Shown here piece after piece: positions 1 through 10,890 of a stretch of DNA of 64,000 bases. Made by a program: the position numbers and the translations under genes. The DNA is from Gossypium raimondii (taxonomy: Eukaryota; Streptophyta; Magnoliopsida; Malvales; Malvaceae): assembly GCF_025698545.1 (NCBI RefSeq), contig NC_068572.1, positions 5,456,001 to 5,520,000 of the forward strand, in the 5' to 3' direction. The notes under the pieces are model-generated. The model was not told the origin of the DNA, made no database searches, and saw nothing but the letters and a program-made list of their open reading frames with translations. The stretch's first letter is position 1. The number at the start of each line of letters is the position of its first letter.

Positions 1-285
1 ACTAAACTATTTTTATTATAAAATTTGTTTTTTTAACAAATTTATTTCCATTGGACTCTTAACACTTTGTATTCTCATTTTGTTAAACCCCCCAAAAAAA
101 CCCTTAAAATGCCAAATTAGACTATGCTAGGAATCCGATTTTTAACATAAGAAAAAAATAAAAGAATAATTTTATATTTATTTTTATAATTAAAATAAAA
201 TTTTCTTATCCAAAATATGATATTTGAAAAAATTTACTTGACGGCGGCACATTATTATGTTTTTTTTTAACAATCACATGATAAG
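1..285. other. AT-rich intergenic DNA, no gene seen
   Basis: This is AT-rich sequence with homopolymer A and T runs. I see no long open frame, no splice-supported gene and no recognisable repeat before the SINE tail that begins at 286. Confidence 0.5.
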
Positions 286-432
286 TTTTTTTTTTTTTTG
301 ACATAATGCTTAGAACTATTCATAATCTCTCCCCAACCTATAAACAAGAGGATAATGCGCTTCAACGCATTCAAACCAACATCTTCCTACATTAACAATA
401 ATGCACATACCGGTCGAATTAAGACTCAATCA
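286..432 (-). mobile_element. SINE-like repeat, copy 1, with poly(A) tail
   Basis: On the minus strand the copy starts near 432 with GATTGAGTCTTAATTCGA, carries a box-B-like word GGTTTGAATGC, and ends in a 14-base A run (T run at 286-299 on the plus strand). The same word order recurs at 1641, 35437 (minus) and 61363, so this is a dispersed family. Pol III-like internal boxes, an A-rich end and a length near 150 bases fit a tRNA-derived SINE. I could not find a convincing target duplication. Confidence 0.6.
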
Positions 433-1640
433 ACTATTATATTTTGAAAGCTACTTCCTAGCAAAGAGGAAATTCCTAGCCACATAATATAGTCAAATAT
501 GGCTGCCATTTAGTTTTCCTTTAAACGAAAACATGCTGAAGAAAAGGAAATAATTCAGGGTTGATAAAAGATATATATGGTGATTTGAATATCATAAGAA
601 TCTTTCTTAAATTTTCTTTAGTTTTTTCTATAGAAAGCTTGACTTATGTTTGAGTAAATAATTTTTTTAAATGAAGATTAAAGAAAAAATATTATGTGAA
701 TCTTAATATTATGTGCTTTTTTCCCAAAATTATTGTTTAATTTTGAATATCATATGCTTGACCTATGAATTATTGTTTAATTAATTAATGAGAGTACCTA
801 AAGAGACCAATAGAAAGAGGAGATATTGTAGAATGGTCACTATTGTCATCTCTTCCTCTATGTTCTATTGTTTGTAAACTAAATTAACTTTCAATTTTAA
901 ATCCCAAATTTTCTTCTGTTACGAGTTTAATTTATTTTATCAAAAGCATTACCAACAATTATTTAATTAATTTAATATTACTGTTTTGAAGCTTATTTGC
1001 TTTGTTATTTACGATTTAAATTGTCATTTCGATAGAAAATTTCACTGAGGTCATTTAACTTTCAATCAAATTCTTTTTTTTCATTTACATGATTTTAGGT
1101 TTTATTTCCAACTATTACGATTATATCAATTTGGTGGACTAACTTACTCTTTAGCATTCTTTTAGTAGCTGCTTAATTATTTGGTTAATGGATTCATATT
1201 TTATAACAAGGACAATATAGTAAAATTTATTTTTAGGTTATCTTACATTTTAGCTAAATGAACCAAATAAGGTAATCTCACATTCCACCCGTAATTTTAC
1301 ACCCCATAATCATATTATAGAACGTAATTTACGATTCGACGAACCAAACACCCTCTTAGGGTTAATGTTTTGTTAAGTTTGTTCATAGGAACCTTGACAC
1401 TCATGGATAGTGAGGTAAATTTAATTTTTCCTTTCCCTCTTCAAATAATCAAATATAGATTACGATGTACATTGATGCAAATTACAATTTACATTTTTTA
1501 AAATTTTTACGAAGATCTCAACCGGCATGAATGCCAAGTTCTCTTTAAATATTATCCACACCTGTTACAAAATAAATTAAATTAAATTATCATAATTAAA
1601 ATTTTAATATTTAACAAAGAACTCAATATTAATTTACTAA
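433..1640. other. Intergenic AT-rich DNA, no gene seen
   Basis: This 1.2-kb AT-rich stretch has no open frame with family features on either strand. I see no tRNA, LTR end or other bounded element in it. Confidence 0.45.
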
Positions 1641-1755
1641 TTGAGTCTTAGCGCAATTGATATCAGCATTATTGGTAGAGCAGGAAGACGTGAGTTCGGA
1701 CGTACTAAAGCATATTTATTCTCTTATTTAAAGGTGGGTAGAAATTATAGAAAAT
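1641..1755 (+). mobile_element. SINE-like repeat, copy 2
   Basis: The copy begins TTGAGTCTTAGCGCAATTGA, whose TAGCGCAATTGA part resembles a tRNA box A, and carries GAGTTCGGACGTAC where box B would lie. It shares order and spacing with the copies at 286 (minus) and 61363. It lies head to tail with the 3' end of the minus-strand LINE fragment at 1797. Both internal promoter boxes are diverged, so it is probably inactive. Confidence 0.55.
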
Positions 1756-1796
1756 TTTAAGTATGATGTTAAAATACAAACTCATATCAGTTAAAC

Positions 1797-2440
1797 TTTT
1801 TTTTTTGTGTAACAAGAAATTAAATTATTAAACTAACAGGATGTAGCAGGAGTCGAAAGCACAGACATGTTATCCATCCTTAACTGGTGACGGACTAAAG
1901 AGGGAGCCCTATGGAACATATGGGCACCAACCAGGAAATCCTTCATTATTCCAGCCAACAAGTGAGTGGCAAAATTCACCACCCTTAGGATCTGCGCTCA
2001 AGGACAACACTCCAATCTCGACTGCATAACTCATGAATTCTTAGAACCAAATCTCTATGTAAATACCCTCTTAAGTCACCATTGATCTTTTTAATAGCAA
2101 GTGCACAATTCATTTCAACAACGATATCTCTTCATTTAGCATCCCACACCATAATAAGACCTCGTAAATTATCCAAAGCTCCGTTTTCTCTGCACACACT
2201 TACCAGTATTTTTACCTACCACATACACCCAATTGTCATATTCACCTCTCATCACTGCTGTTGATGCGGCTAAACCTGAAACTGAATTACTAATACCGTC
2301 AATATTCAATTTAATGAAACCTGAAAGAGGTGGGCTCTCCTATTCCGTCTTCTGGTACCTTAATAATTCTATAATCATTGCCTCCATTTCAATGGTGTGC
2401 AAAAAACTCGCCACTCTCCCAAAAGAATTTTTTTTTTAGA
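1797..2440 (-). mobile_element. 5'-truncated LINE remnant, RNase H-like tail
   Basis: Read on the minus strand from about 2330, one frame gives an RNase H-like beta strand, FIKLNIDG, with the first catalytic aspartate. Other frames then give segments resembling the plant LINE RNase H fold and end with a HLLAG stretch. A T run at 1797-1806 on the plus strand is the poly(A) tail of the minus-strand insertion. The frame changes several times, so this is a decayed 3' fragment of an L1-type LINE, not a gene. Only the C-terminal RNase H part of the polyprotein is visible, as expected from 5' truncation on insertion. Confidence 0.6.
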
Positions 2441-2561
2441 AATTAATTTCCAGAAAAACCTATTTTAAGTTTTAATTATTTTTTTCTACAATATTGATGT
2501 AAAAAAAAATCTAGAACTTACTACATATACATGAGAAATTATGTACTTTTGGGTCTAACCC

Positions 2562-2576
2562 AGCCGCCGTACGTCA
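2562..2576 (+). promoter_or_regulatory. GCC box next to an ACGTCA element, ERF promoter
   Basis: AGCCGCC at 2562-2568 is the exact core bound by ERF proteins. It is followed directly by ACGTCA at 2571-2576, a TGACGT-type bZIP core read on the minus strand. The pair lies about 110 bases upstream of the TATA box of the ERF gene. The same block is retained upstream of the duplicate at 7758, but there the first A of the GCC box is C. Function is inferred from sequence only. Confidence 0.5.
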
Positions 2577-2675
2577 TCTCTAATTCTCGCCTTAATTTCC
2601 TTTTTTATTATTAAAAAAAATCCTTTTCCCCATAATTTTAATTCTTTTAAGATATTTTGTCCTTTAGTTCTTGCC

Positions 2676-2683
2676 TATATAAT
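2676..2683 (+). promoter_or_regulatory. TATA box of the ERF gene
   Basis: TATATAAT lies 99 bases upstream of the chosen ATG, followed by a TATAAAGCGTAG stretch. The duplicate has TATATAAAGCGTAG at 7876, so the core promoter was copied with the gene. A transcription start about 30 bases downstream would leave a short 5' leader. Confidence 0.55.
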
Positions 2684-2781
2684 TATAAAGCGTAGGGTTC
2701 CTCAAACCTTTATTGGATCAAATCATAGGTTTATCAAGATCACTTGTCAGTTTAAAGCATTTACAAACAGAACGGCCTTCA

Positions 2782-3438
2782 ATGGAGGAGTTCTTTCAAT
2801 ATCATGCAAGCTCTCAATCACTGTTTCGATTGCCGTCGCCGTCGACGGAGACTTTGCCAGGCTTCTGGGATGAGCTTCTTCTCAACTTCAATGACTTCGA
2901 AGAAATGGTTTGGGATGATATGGCTGCGGCGGCCCTGGATAAGTCCAAGAACTCCGATAATGGCGTAAAGGAAGAAGGTGTCACATCGGATATTCCTAAA
3001 ATGGAAGAGTTACCCAAGGAAGAGAAAGCTTACAGAGGTGTAAGGAAGCGACCGTGGGGGAAATACGCGGCTGAGATTAGGGATTCAACGAGAAATGGAG
3101 TTAGGGTTTGGCTTGGAACATTCGACAGTCCCGAAGCCGCCGCTTTAGCTTACGACCAAGCGGCGTTTTCGACGAGAGGACCATCGGCGACGCTCAATTT
3201 CCCGGTGGAAGTCGTCAGGGAATCGCTTCGGAGCATTAAGTACCGATGCGACGAAGGGTGCTCGCCGGTGTTGGCGCTGAAGAAAAGACACTGTTTAAGG
3301 AAAAGATCGAAGAAGAATAAGATGGTGAGCCCGCAAAAGGAGGTAATTTCAAGAGAGACACGACAACAAAAGAACTTGGTCGTGTTGGAAGATTTAGGAT
3401 CTGACTACTTGGAACAACTTCTAACTTGTTCATCTTGA
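2782..3438 (+). CDS. ERF transcription factor, group IX (ERF1/ORA59-like)
   Basis: This single-exon gene encodes 218 residues. It is a nuclear AP2/ERF factor expected to bind GCC boxes in ethylene- and jasmonate-responsive defence promoters. The AP2 domain spans about residues 84-142, starting [10 protein letters not shown], with the KYAAEIRD segment whose Ala and Asp mark the ERF rather than the DREB subfamily. An acidic stretch with [18 protein letters not shown] lies near residues 29-47. The C terminus has an EDLL-type activation motif, [13 protein letters not shown], around residues 202-214, typical of group IXc. The frame is open further upstream, but only with non-ATG codons. The ATG at 2782 starts MEEFFQYH and is matched by the start of the duplicate at 7973. 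The exact orthologue is not resolved, so no symbol is given. Confidence 0.92.
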   Translation: MEEFFQYHASSQSLFRLPSPSTETLPGFWDELLLNFNDFEEMVWDDMAAAALDKSKNSDNGVKEEGVTSDIPKMEELPKEEKAYRGVRKRPWGKYAAEIRDSTRNGVRVWLGTFDSPEAAALAYDQAAFSTRGPSATLNFPVEVVRESLRSIKYRCDEGCSPVLALKKRHCLRKRSKKNKMVSPQKEVISRETRQQKNLVVLEDLGSDYLEQLLTCSS

Positions 3439-5648
3439 AACCTCACTCAGGTTCTTTTGTTTCATATATATATATATACCCGTTTCTTCACTTTCAAACA
3501 ATATTGTTCTTAGTTCTTCTTGGTTTCATTGAATCTTTGGAGGGGATGATTTTCCATGGCTGTTAACTGCTTCTTCCATGGATAAAATGTACTCTTTTTT
3601 TTTTTTTTTCTCAATTTTAAGTTTTTGTAATGTTAAAATATGGAAATATATGAGTTTTACACTAAGGTAAATAGATCTCTTTATAGTGATAATATTATAT
3701 ACTAAATATTTTAATTAATTTCAAAGTATTGAATAAAATTATGGTATAAACTAGGAATCCACTTAAATTAATATTTTAACAATATAAAAATAATATAATT
3801 TTAATGTAAAACAACAATATAACTATTGGGTTTAGCAATATTTGAAAAGAAGGCTCTAATGCTAATCTTAACAAGAAAAAGCTTTTTATTCTTTCTAACT
3901 CTTTCATTTTATTTTCTTTTATGCATAATTGCATCGAGTTCATTGTCAAGTTAATTTAGTAGTGAGTAGTTAGGATGCAATTTTCATGTTAAGTGTATAA
4001 GGTTTTATACGCATATTCATATATAACAAATAATTAAATATTTTTATTTTCTTATCATACTTGAATTGAGACAAATTCAATTATCAACGATCAACGTGCT
4101 ATGATGTTTTTTTAGTTTTTTTGAATCAAATGATAGATTTCCTTTTAAAAACTAGTAATCATCATTGTAAATAATAATGTTGAAAGAAATTCATTGGGTA
4201 TTGACCATTGACCAGGCTTGTGGAATTCAAGCAAGACCATTGAGTCATAAGGTTGAAGCTAAGCTACCAGATTTGTCTGAATCTAACTTTGACATTTACT
4301 AGTTACAACAAATATTTAACTTCAAAACCCAAAGTTAGAATTAATTGATTCACGAATCAGCATAAATCGATTTTTTCTAATTTTTAGCATGTTTTTAATT
4401 TTATAATAATTATTTTTATTTAAAAATCCATCTATCTAAAGATGGGATAGTGAAAAGGAGGCGAAAGTGACCATCTGTCCCTTTACAGGTAGTGATGTTC
4501 AAATCATCTAAACTTGACCCTAACTTTTGCATTTTTTAAAAATAGATTAATTGACGGGAAAATATTAAATAAATATTGCTACGTCTGCAAAATCATCTAG
4601 TTTGAATAGGTTGTTCATTAGCTAAGCTCCATGCGATCTGATCTGTATTCTTCAAACAAATTAATCATTTACACTGGTTCATGCATCTTACCCCAGAATA
4701 TTTCAAACAAATTTGTATATCAATGGCCTCATCCATGATGATGAAAGATCAGATTGGATTATTCAGTTTAATAAAAAGTAATTATAACATTAATCATTTA
4801 CTAATTTAATTTTATCTGTGGTTAGGTTGATGCCACGTAATTTTTTAGGCATTTATTAGTTTTCCATATGCTTTCAAACTTTTTCTTTAAATGTATTTAA
4901 ATTGAACTTCAACCCTAAATGCTATTCGTTTTTCAGAAGAATATGTTGGTCAAACGAAGAACAGAAGTAGAAGGGAGAGATCAGTGTCAGAAAACAACAA
5001 AATAGACGGACTCAGTAAGATTCAAGTTTGCTATCAAGAAACACCTGAAACCCCAAATCCACTCAAAATCATCCCAGAAAATTAAAAAAAAAAAATCTAA
5101 TAACAAAAGGATATTTTACACATACTGTATGCCATGCTTCCTGTCCCTGCCTTTCCATTGGTACCTCTCCATAAACAAACATTACATAATTTCTTTGATT
5201 TTTTCTCTCTCAATTAATCCTAACCCTAAGATAGGGCGTAGATTGGCCCAAAAATGGTAAAATTGCTTTATAGCATTGGCTTCCAAATTATTATCATTCA
5301 TCTCTAGTCTCTACCTCTCTAAATTAATTTTTCTGGTTTCCTCCCTGCATAAAACCTAGACTTTGAAATTAATGTTTTCAATCCTAACCCTTACACTATT
5401 GGTCTCAATCCTTCTCTTTTTCGAAAGTTTTCAAGAACCCTAAAACTCTGACCAATCACCCTTTCTTTCCCTAAATTAACTTAGGCACTTGACACTTGAG
5501 TAACCCAGAGTATAACCCTAAGGTCAAAAGTCAAAACCTGGGTTTAATATATTAAAACAACACCAACAAAAATGTTACTTACCCACATGGAAAATGGAAA
5601 ATTACGTGGAAATTACAAAATTCTAGTTGGGTCAGTTCAATTAAAAAT
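3439..5648. other. Intergenic DNA, no gene seen
   Basis: The first 160 bases are the ERF 3' flank, including a short TA run near 3465 and a poly(T) tract near 3596. The rest is AT-rich. I found no coding region, RNA gene or bounded transposon here. Confidence 0.45.
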
Positions 5649-5658
5649 TATTAAAAAT

Positions 5659-6258
5659 TCTATATTTGGGCACAGTAGTGTGGGATGAATCATAATGAGG
5701 TTAAGCTAAATGTTCATGCCTCTGGTACTCGAGTTTTCTTGCCAGCTAATTGGGTGCACTTATTCACTAATGGTGCGGTGGATGGAGGGTCTGGAGCTAC
5801 ATTTGCTGGTGGACTGTTGATAGAGATTGGGTCTTGGTTTATAACTATTATCTTGGAAAATGTGCAGTCTTTGAGGTTAAACTATGGGGCATTTTGGATG
5901 ACATGTTTATTTTACTCAGTAAAGGTTATAATGGAGTTATGATTCATACAGATAATTTGGAGGCAGTTCAAGCCTTACAGGATAATTTGTTGGTGACGTC
6001 GGGCATTACAGTCCTCAAAAGAGTCCAACGGATCATGAGAACTGAAAAGCAATGGTTGATTCGGTATGTTCCCATAAAAGATAATCAAGTTGCTGACTAT
6101 TTGGCCAAGTTGAATTTAGGTGTGAGGACATGCTTACAAGTTTATGATGAAGTTCCTCATGTTACCTTAGAAGCTCTAAATCAAGATAAAGCTAAGAGTG
6201 CTTTTGATCAATTTAATTTGATGTAATCTTTGTTTGTTTTTATCACCAAAAAAATATA
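5659..6258 (+). mobile_element. 5'-truncated LINE, RNase H tail with a dead active site
   Basis: This is the C-terminal RNase H-like domain of an L1-type LINE polyprotein. The first strand reads WVHLFTNGAVD, so the usual catalytic Asp of TDG is Asn. A frameshift near 5832 moves the rest into another frame, which carries the expected FEVKLWG glutamate, the HTDNLEAV aspartate and the VADYLAK aspartate, and ends with TAA at 6224. A short 3' tail with an A run at 6248-6254 follows. TATTAAAAAT occurs at 5649-5658 and again at 6259-6268 and is a possible 10-base target duplication, though its low complexity weakens it. The copy is inactive because of truncation, frameshift and the lost Asp. Confidence 0.75.
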
Positions 6259-6268
6259 TATTAAAAAT

Positions 6269-7730
6269 CCGTAAAAAAAAAACTAAAAATCAACTCAATT
6301 GATTTTTTAATCGGTTCAACAAGTTAACGGTTCGATTAGTCTAATATCATTTTTCAAATAAATATTTTAACTAATTCTTGATACAACTGGTTCGATCGGC
6401 TCAATTGATTTGATGAATTGATCCGGTTCAATTCAAATATCACTGATTTTTGTTGCTAAACTAATGGCACTTTTAAGATGAAGTACATAAAATATTTTAA
6501 TTTGAAAAGTTAAATGATTAAATTAAAATAATAATAATTGAGAAGATAAAATAAATCTAATTGCATAGGACAACATTCTTACAAGTTAGCCATTAATAAA
6601 AATGGGTGGTTCATTCAGTCAATACATTCAATCGATAAAAAGATAAGTAAGAAATATGTAAAATCGATTTTTGGTATGTTTTATTAAATTTACTTTTCAA
6701 TTCATAAAGTTTCAACTTTTAGCCTTCTGCGGGTATTAAACACAAATACAAAATTATATTAATTAATTAATTAATTACTATATTTTATATTTAAATTAAT
6801 TTATATTCAAGTTATATCCAATTTAATTGGTTCTACCAAGTAAACTAAATGAATTGGTATCTTGTTGATCACACCAGTTTGACATCAAGTACGGTTTTTT
6901 TGTCAATGCAATTTTTGTATTATATAAGCAGAACTCAAAAGTTGTCATGTGTCTTATTTATTTACTACGTCTTAAAGGGTACATGTCATCCTTTAAGTCT
7001 TATTTGTGGAGACTAAAATTTCAATTTACAGTCTATCTATTAGAGAATATTGTAAGTGATTCTTTAAGATTTTAAGATCAATTTATTGTGTCGGAGCACT
7101 GTTTGTTACATCCTATAAGTCATCATCTTAAGGATCAGGATGCTACTGGTTCGATTCGGTTCAGTTAGGTTTTTTTTGGAAATTTTAAACTATCTATCAT
7201 TTTAGTTCGATTCAATTTTTTCATATTAATTTTTTGATTTTTGATTTTTAGACTTATTTTAATAAAATGTGCTTTGTTTTATGGTTTTTGAATATTATTC
7301 GAAAAATGCAAAACTTTTTTCATAAATGTTTCTAAAATATAATAATTTTTAAAATTATTATAAAATTTTATATCAATAATTGTGTTAATAATTTGTGAAA
7401 ATTGAATCAAATTAAAATTTTATGTATAAAATTACATAAAATCAAAATCCATGTTTAAAATTACACATTAAATCAAAATCCATTGATAAAAATTTATCCC
7501 AAAATAAAAACATTCAAAGTTAAAATAATAAACGATTTTAATTTTAAAACAATTGTATAAATTCTAATTGGAATATTACAAAAATTATCGTCATAAAGTT
7601 TACTATGCATAGATTTAGATTTAGATGAGGAGTGCGACGTATTTAACTTACTTTTTATCTTATATTAGAGTATCTTATAAGGTATAATCTTAGGTAAGAA
7701 CACTTTCTATCCAACCCATTCTACGAACAA
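6269..7730. other. Intergenic AT-rich DNA with GGTTCG-type words
   Basis: The stretch contains scattered GGTTCGAT and CGGTTCA words at 6300-6435 and again at 7150-7220, which look like debris of one or two small dispersed repeats. I see no ends, target duplications or genes. Confidence 0.35.
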
Positions 7731-8775
7731 AAATTATGTAAAATTTGGGTCAAACCCCGCCGCCGTACGTCATCTCTGATTCTCAAGTTAGTATTATTAT
7801 TATTATTTCAGAAAAATCCTTTTCCCATTATTTAAATCTATGTTCTTTTTAGATGTTTTGTCCTTCTAATTCTGGTATATAAAGCGTAGTGTATCTCAAA
7901 CCTTGTTGGATCAAATCATAGGTTATCAGTACCAGTTTTCAGTTTAAATCATTTATAAAGAGAACAGCTTCAATGGAGGAGTTGTTTCAGTATCATTCAA
8001 GCTCTGAATCATTGTTTATATAGCCGTCGCCGTTGTCGGAGACCTTTTCAGGTGGCTGGGATGAGCTTCTTCTTAACTTCAATGACTTGGAAGAAATGGT
8101 TTGGGTGGATATGGTGGCGGCGGCCTTGGATTTGTCCAACAACTCCATTGGATATTCCTAAACTGAAAGAGTTACCCAAGGAAGAGAAAGCTTACAGAGG
8201 TGTAAGGAAGCGGCCGTGGGGGAAATACTCGGCTGGGATTAGAGATTCAACGAGAAATGGGGTTAGGGTTTGGCTTGGAACATTTGACAGTCCCGAAGCC
8301 GCGGCTTTAGCTTACGACCAAGAGGCGTTTTCGACGAGAGGATCATCGGCAACACTCAATTTCCCGTTGGAAGTAGTAAGAGAATCGCTTCCGAGCATTA
8401 AATACCGATGCGATGAAGGCTGCTCGCCGGCGTTGGCACTGAAGAGGAGACACTGTTTAAGGAAAAGATCGAAGTGAGCACACAAAAGGAGGTAATTTCA
8501 AGAGAGACACGACAACAAAAGAACTTGGTCGTGTGGGGAGATTTAGGATCTGATTACTTGGAACAGCTTCTAAACTTGTTCATCTTGAAACTGACGGACT
8601 TCCGACAAGAATGGTCATATGTTAGAGACAGACCACTTTTGTCTCCACTTCCCAAGTATCTAACGAGATAGCCCGACCCTTCCTTCGGTTTCAAACATTG
8701 TTTTCGGTTTCATTGAATGTTCGAGGGTTGATTTTTCATGGCTGTTAATTGATACTTGTATGGATAAAATGTTTC
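7731..8775 (+). repeat. Direct duplicate of the ERF gene region (source 2535-3600)
   Basis: About 1 kb here aligns by eye with 2535-3600. It includes the block with the GCC-box-like word, the TATATAAAGCGTAG core promoter, the leader, the coding region and the 3' flank with the shared CATGGCTGTTAA word. Both copies run in the same direction about 5.2 kb apart. This is a tandem DNA-level duplication, not a retrocopy, because promoter sequence was copied too. Confidence 0.85.
7973..8588 (+). pseudogene. ERF pseudogene, broken duplicate of the gene at 2782
   Basis: The ATG at 7973 opens [15 protein letters not shown] and hits a TAG at 8021-8023, codon 17. Relative to the intact gene there is a net 29-base deletion near 8147, a 13-base deletion near 8475 that creates a TGA at 8475-8477, and a one-base insertion near 8573. 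The AP2 domain itself is almost intact, with KYSAGIRD in place of KYAAEIRD, and sits in an open frame from an ATG at 8061 to 8477. The C-terminal EDLL-like segment is in a separate frame and has [14 protein letters not shown] full ERF protein cannot be made, but an AP2-only peptide of 138 residues is possible. Confidence 0.85.
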
Positions 8776-9783
8776 TTTTCAATTTTGTAAAGTTGAAACA
8801 TATATTTATATAATGATAATATTATATTAAACACAATACATTAATCAGTGGTAGAGGATTCGATTCTCATTTTGGTATGGAACAATTTTTTTGATGTTAA
8901 CCTTGGATAAATGAATAAATTTAAAATTCGTGTCCAGCATCTACCTCTTAATGAGTTTACAGAATACGAAAGATTAATTATTGAACTTGCTCCGATAAAT
9001 ACATTGAGAAATAAATAAAAAATCTACTTATATTAATTGCAAAAATTAAATTTGTTTAATATGCTTTTTTTTAATAATATTTTAACAATATAGCTTAATA
9101 GTATGTAAATGCACTCATCACAAAAGTAAAGCTTTGAATCAAAATATTATTTGTATTGATCATGAATGTTACTTTATCAATAGTTTTTTTACATTAGGAA
9201 AACAGTTGGCTTTTAATTTCTCAAAATTCAACTATGTTAATAAAATATAAAACATGACCATCGTATTATTAACATATCATAAAATATATATAAAATTACT
9301 TCAAAATTTTATACTAAAATATAAGTGCACCACTTCTTGTTATTATTACAATAATCAATTAAATGTAATAATCTTAAAAAGATCATCTTCCACAGCAAAA
9401 TCCATTGTTTATAGACCATTGATGAGATTTATAAAACCCAAACGAGTTCTTTTGGGGTTCAAAAATAAAAGGTAAAAGTGTAAAGCGGATTGTATTTTTA
9501 TCTCTTTATATTGAAAAATTGAGTAAATTAATTTTATGCATTTTGAAACGTGTAAATTAGTTCATCTATTAAATTTTATTTGTTAAATGATGACGTAAAA
9601 CATTAATTTAAATTGTTAATTACGAATTTAATCCCTGAACTATAACTAAAATATCATTTTGATTTTTTTAAAATTTTAACTATAATTTTAAAAAATTAAA
9701 AATAATCTTAAAAATATTTTTTTTTTTGCATGGAAAGGACGTGACATTGCCTCTTGCCATGTGCTGGTCAAACTTCAAATATC
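8776..9783. other. Intergenic DNA, no gene seen
   Basis: This is AT-rich DNA. A GGATTCGATTCTC word near 8857 resembles a pol III box B, but the surrounding sequence does not match the SINE family elsewhere in the window. No gene is apparent. Confidence 0.4.
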
Positions 9784-9791
9784 CTTCACCC

Positions 9792-10293
9792 TAGACCAAT
9801 TCATGAGCTGAACTACTCATTTAAGATCAAAGGCTCACCCGAAATTTGAGAGTTTGGATAAAAATGTTAGGCCCGAAAAATGGGTTTGGACAAAAAAATA
9901 GGCCCGTTTAACCTAAAGGTTGGACTCAGGCTTGAACATTCAATGACCGAGCCTGGCCCAAGCCCGACCCATTTTTAAGTTTATAATACTTTATATTATG
10001 TTATATTTATATATTAAGTAATTTATAAAACATTAAAAAAATAAACCTATACTAAATATATAATACTACTCTAATGTAAACATTAAAATAATATGAAGAT
10101 GATTATATAAAACATTTCAATAAATAAAATTATTAAATTATTAAATATTAAATTAAAATAACATGGGCGGGCCTAAAATGGGGTTGGGTTAGTCTTTTGC
10201 AAATATGGGCGAGTTTGGGCAAACATAAAATATATAAATATCATGCATAGGCACGACCTGAACACATCCCAGTCCGGCCCATAAGCACCTCTA
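9792..10293. mobile_element. hAT-type MITE with perfect 8-bp target duplication
   Basis: The 502-base element is flanked by CTTCACCC at 9784-9791 and CTTCACCC at 10294-10301, an exact 8-base target duplication typical of hAT elements. The right end, read on the minus strand, begins TAGAGGTGCTTATGGGCCGG. The left end, TAGACCAATTCATGAGCTG, is a diverged inverted partner. GGCCCG and GGGCGGGC words near both ends and an AT-rich centre complete the picture. There is no transposase, so it is non-autonomous. Confidence 0.85.
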
Positions 10294-10301
10294 CTTCACC
10301 C

Positions 10302-10707
10302 ACTGGGTTGGAAATTTTACCTTGAAACGATAGTTGGCCACCACCATCTTTGTTTCTTCATTAAAGGCCTTCCAAAGTGGGCATTATAAGCTGGGGAGAA
10401 ATTAGAAAAAAAAATTTAGGAGGCAAAAATTAAATTGTAATTTTTACAATAGTAAAAATGCAATTTCACCATTTTAATAACCTCTATCTTTATAATTTTT
10501 GAAGGATTAAATCAAAATTTTATCATTTTAGGGGGCCAAAGTACAATTTTACATTTACTAATTTAAAATTTTAAAAATTTCAAACGGCCTAAATAAAAAT
10601 TTTTCCATTTTAAGGGGACAAGGCCCCTGCCAACCTCACTGGTTTCGCCCCTAATTATAAGATGTTGGATGGTCCACAATTAGAAACTCAACCATATTTG
10701 TGATTGT
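10302..10707 (-). mobile_element. Small GC-ended repeat (about 10385-10651)
   Basis: Read on the minus strand from 10651 it begins AGGGGCGAAACCAGTGAGG and continues through GGCAGGGGCCTTGTCCCC into AT-rich sequence that ends near 10385. A related end, CAGGGGCGACGCGGGAGC, occurs at 18063. Two copies with a shared end suggest a non-autonomous DNA transposon. I could not find the target duplication or the inverted partner. Confidence 0.35.
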
Positions 10708-10890
10708 TCAATCATCATCACCTATTATAACTGGTAACGTAACTAATCCTCTAACTCCAATCAGCTGATTAAATGCCTGATAACTCAGCACTTCCATCAC
10801 ACGTCCAGTATCAATCAAAATCCTCTTAACTTCAAACCCTACAATCATTGCTGAAACTACCAAAGGATCATTGCCTTCTAGATCACTCAA
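10708..10890 (-). pseudogene. Gypsy-type aspartic protease fragment
   Basis: A 60-residue minus-strand frame contains VGFEVKRILIDTG, with the DTG of a retroviral-type aspartic protease, followed by EVLSYQAFNQL. This is a common sequence in plant Gypsy pol genes. The normal DTGS serine is replaced by Arg, and no reverse transcriptase or integrase follows, so it is an isolated scrap. It probably belongs to the degraded element that underlies the next 2 kb. Confidence 0.65.

Noticed and set aside
2713..2781. Upstream extension of the ERF frame by 23 codons
   Set aside because: It has no ATG. It begins with TTG just after the TATA region, and the ATG at 2782 is conserved in the duplicate.
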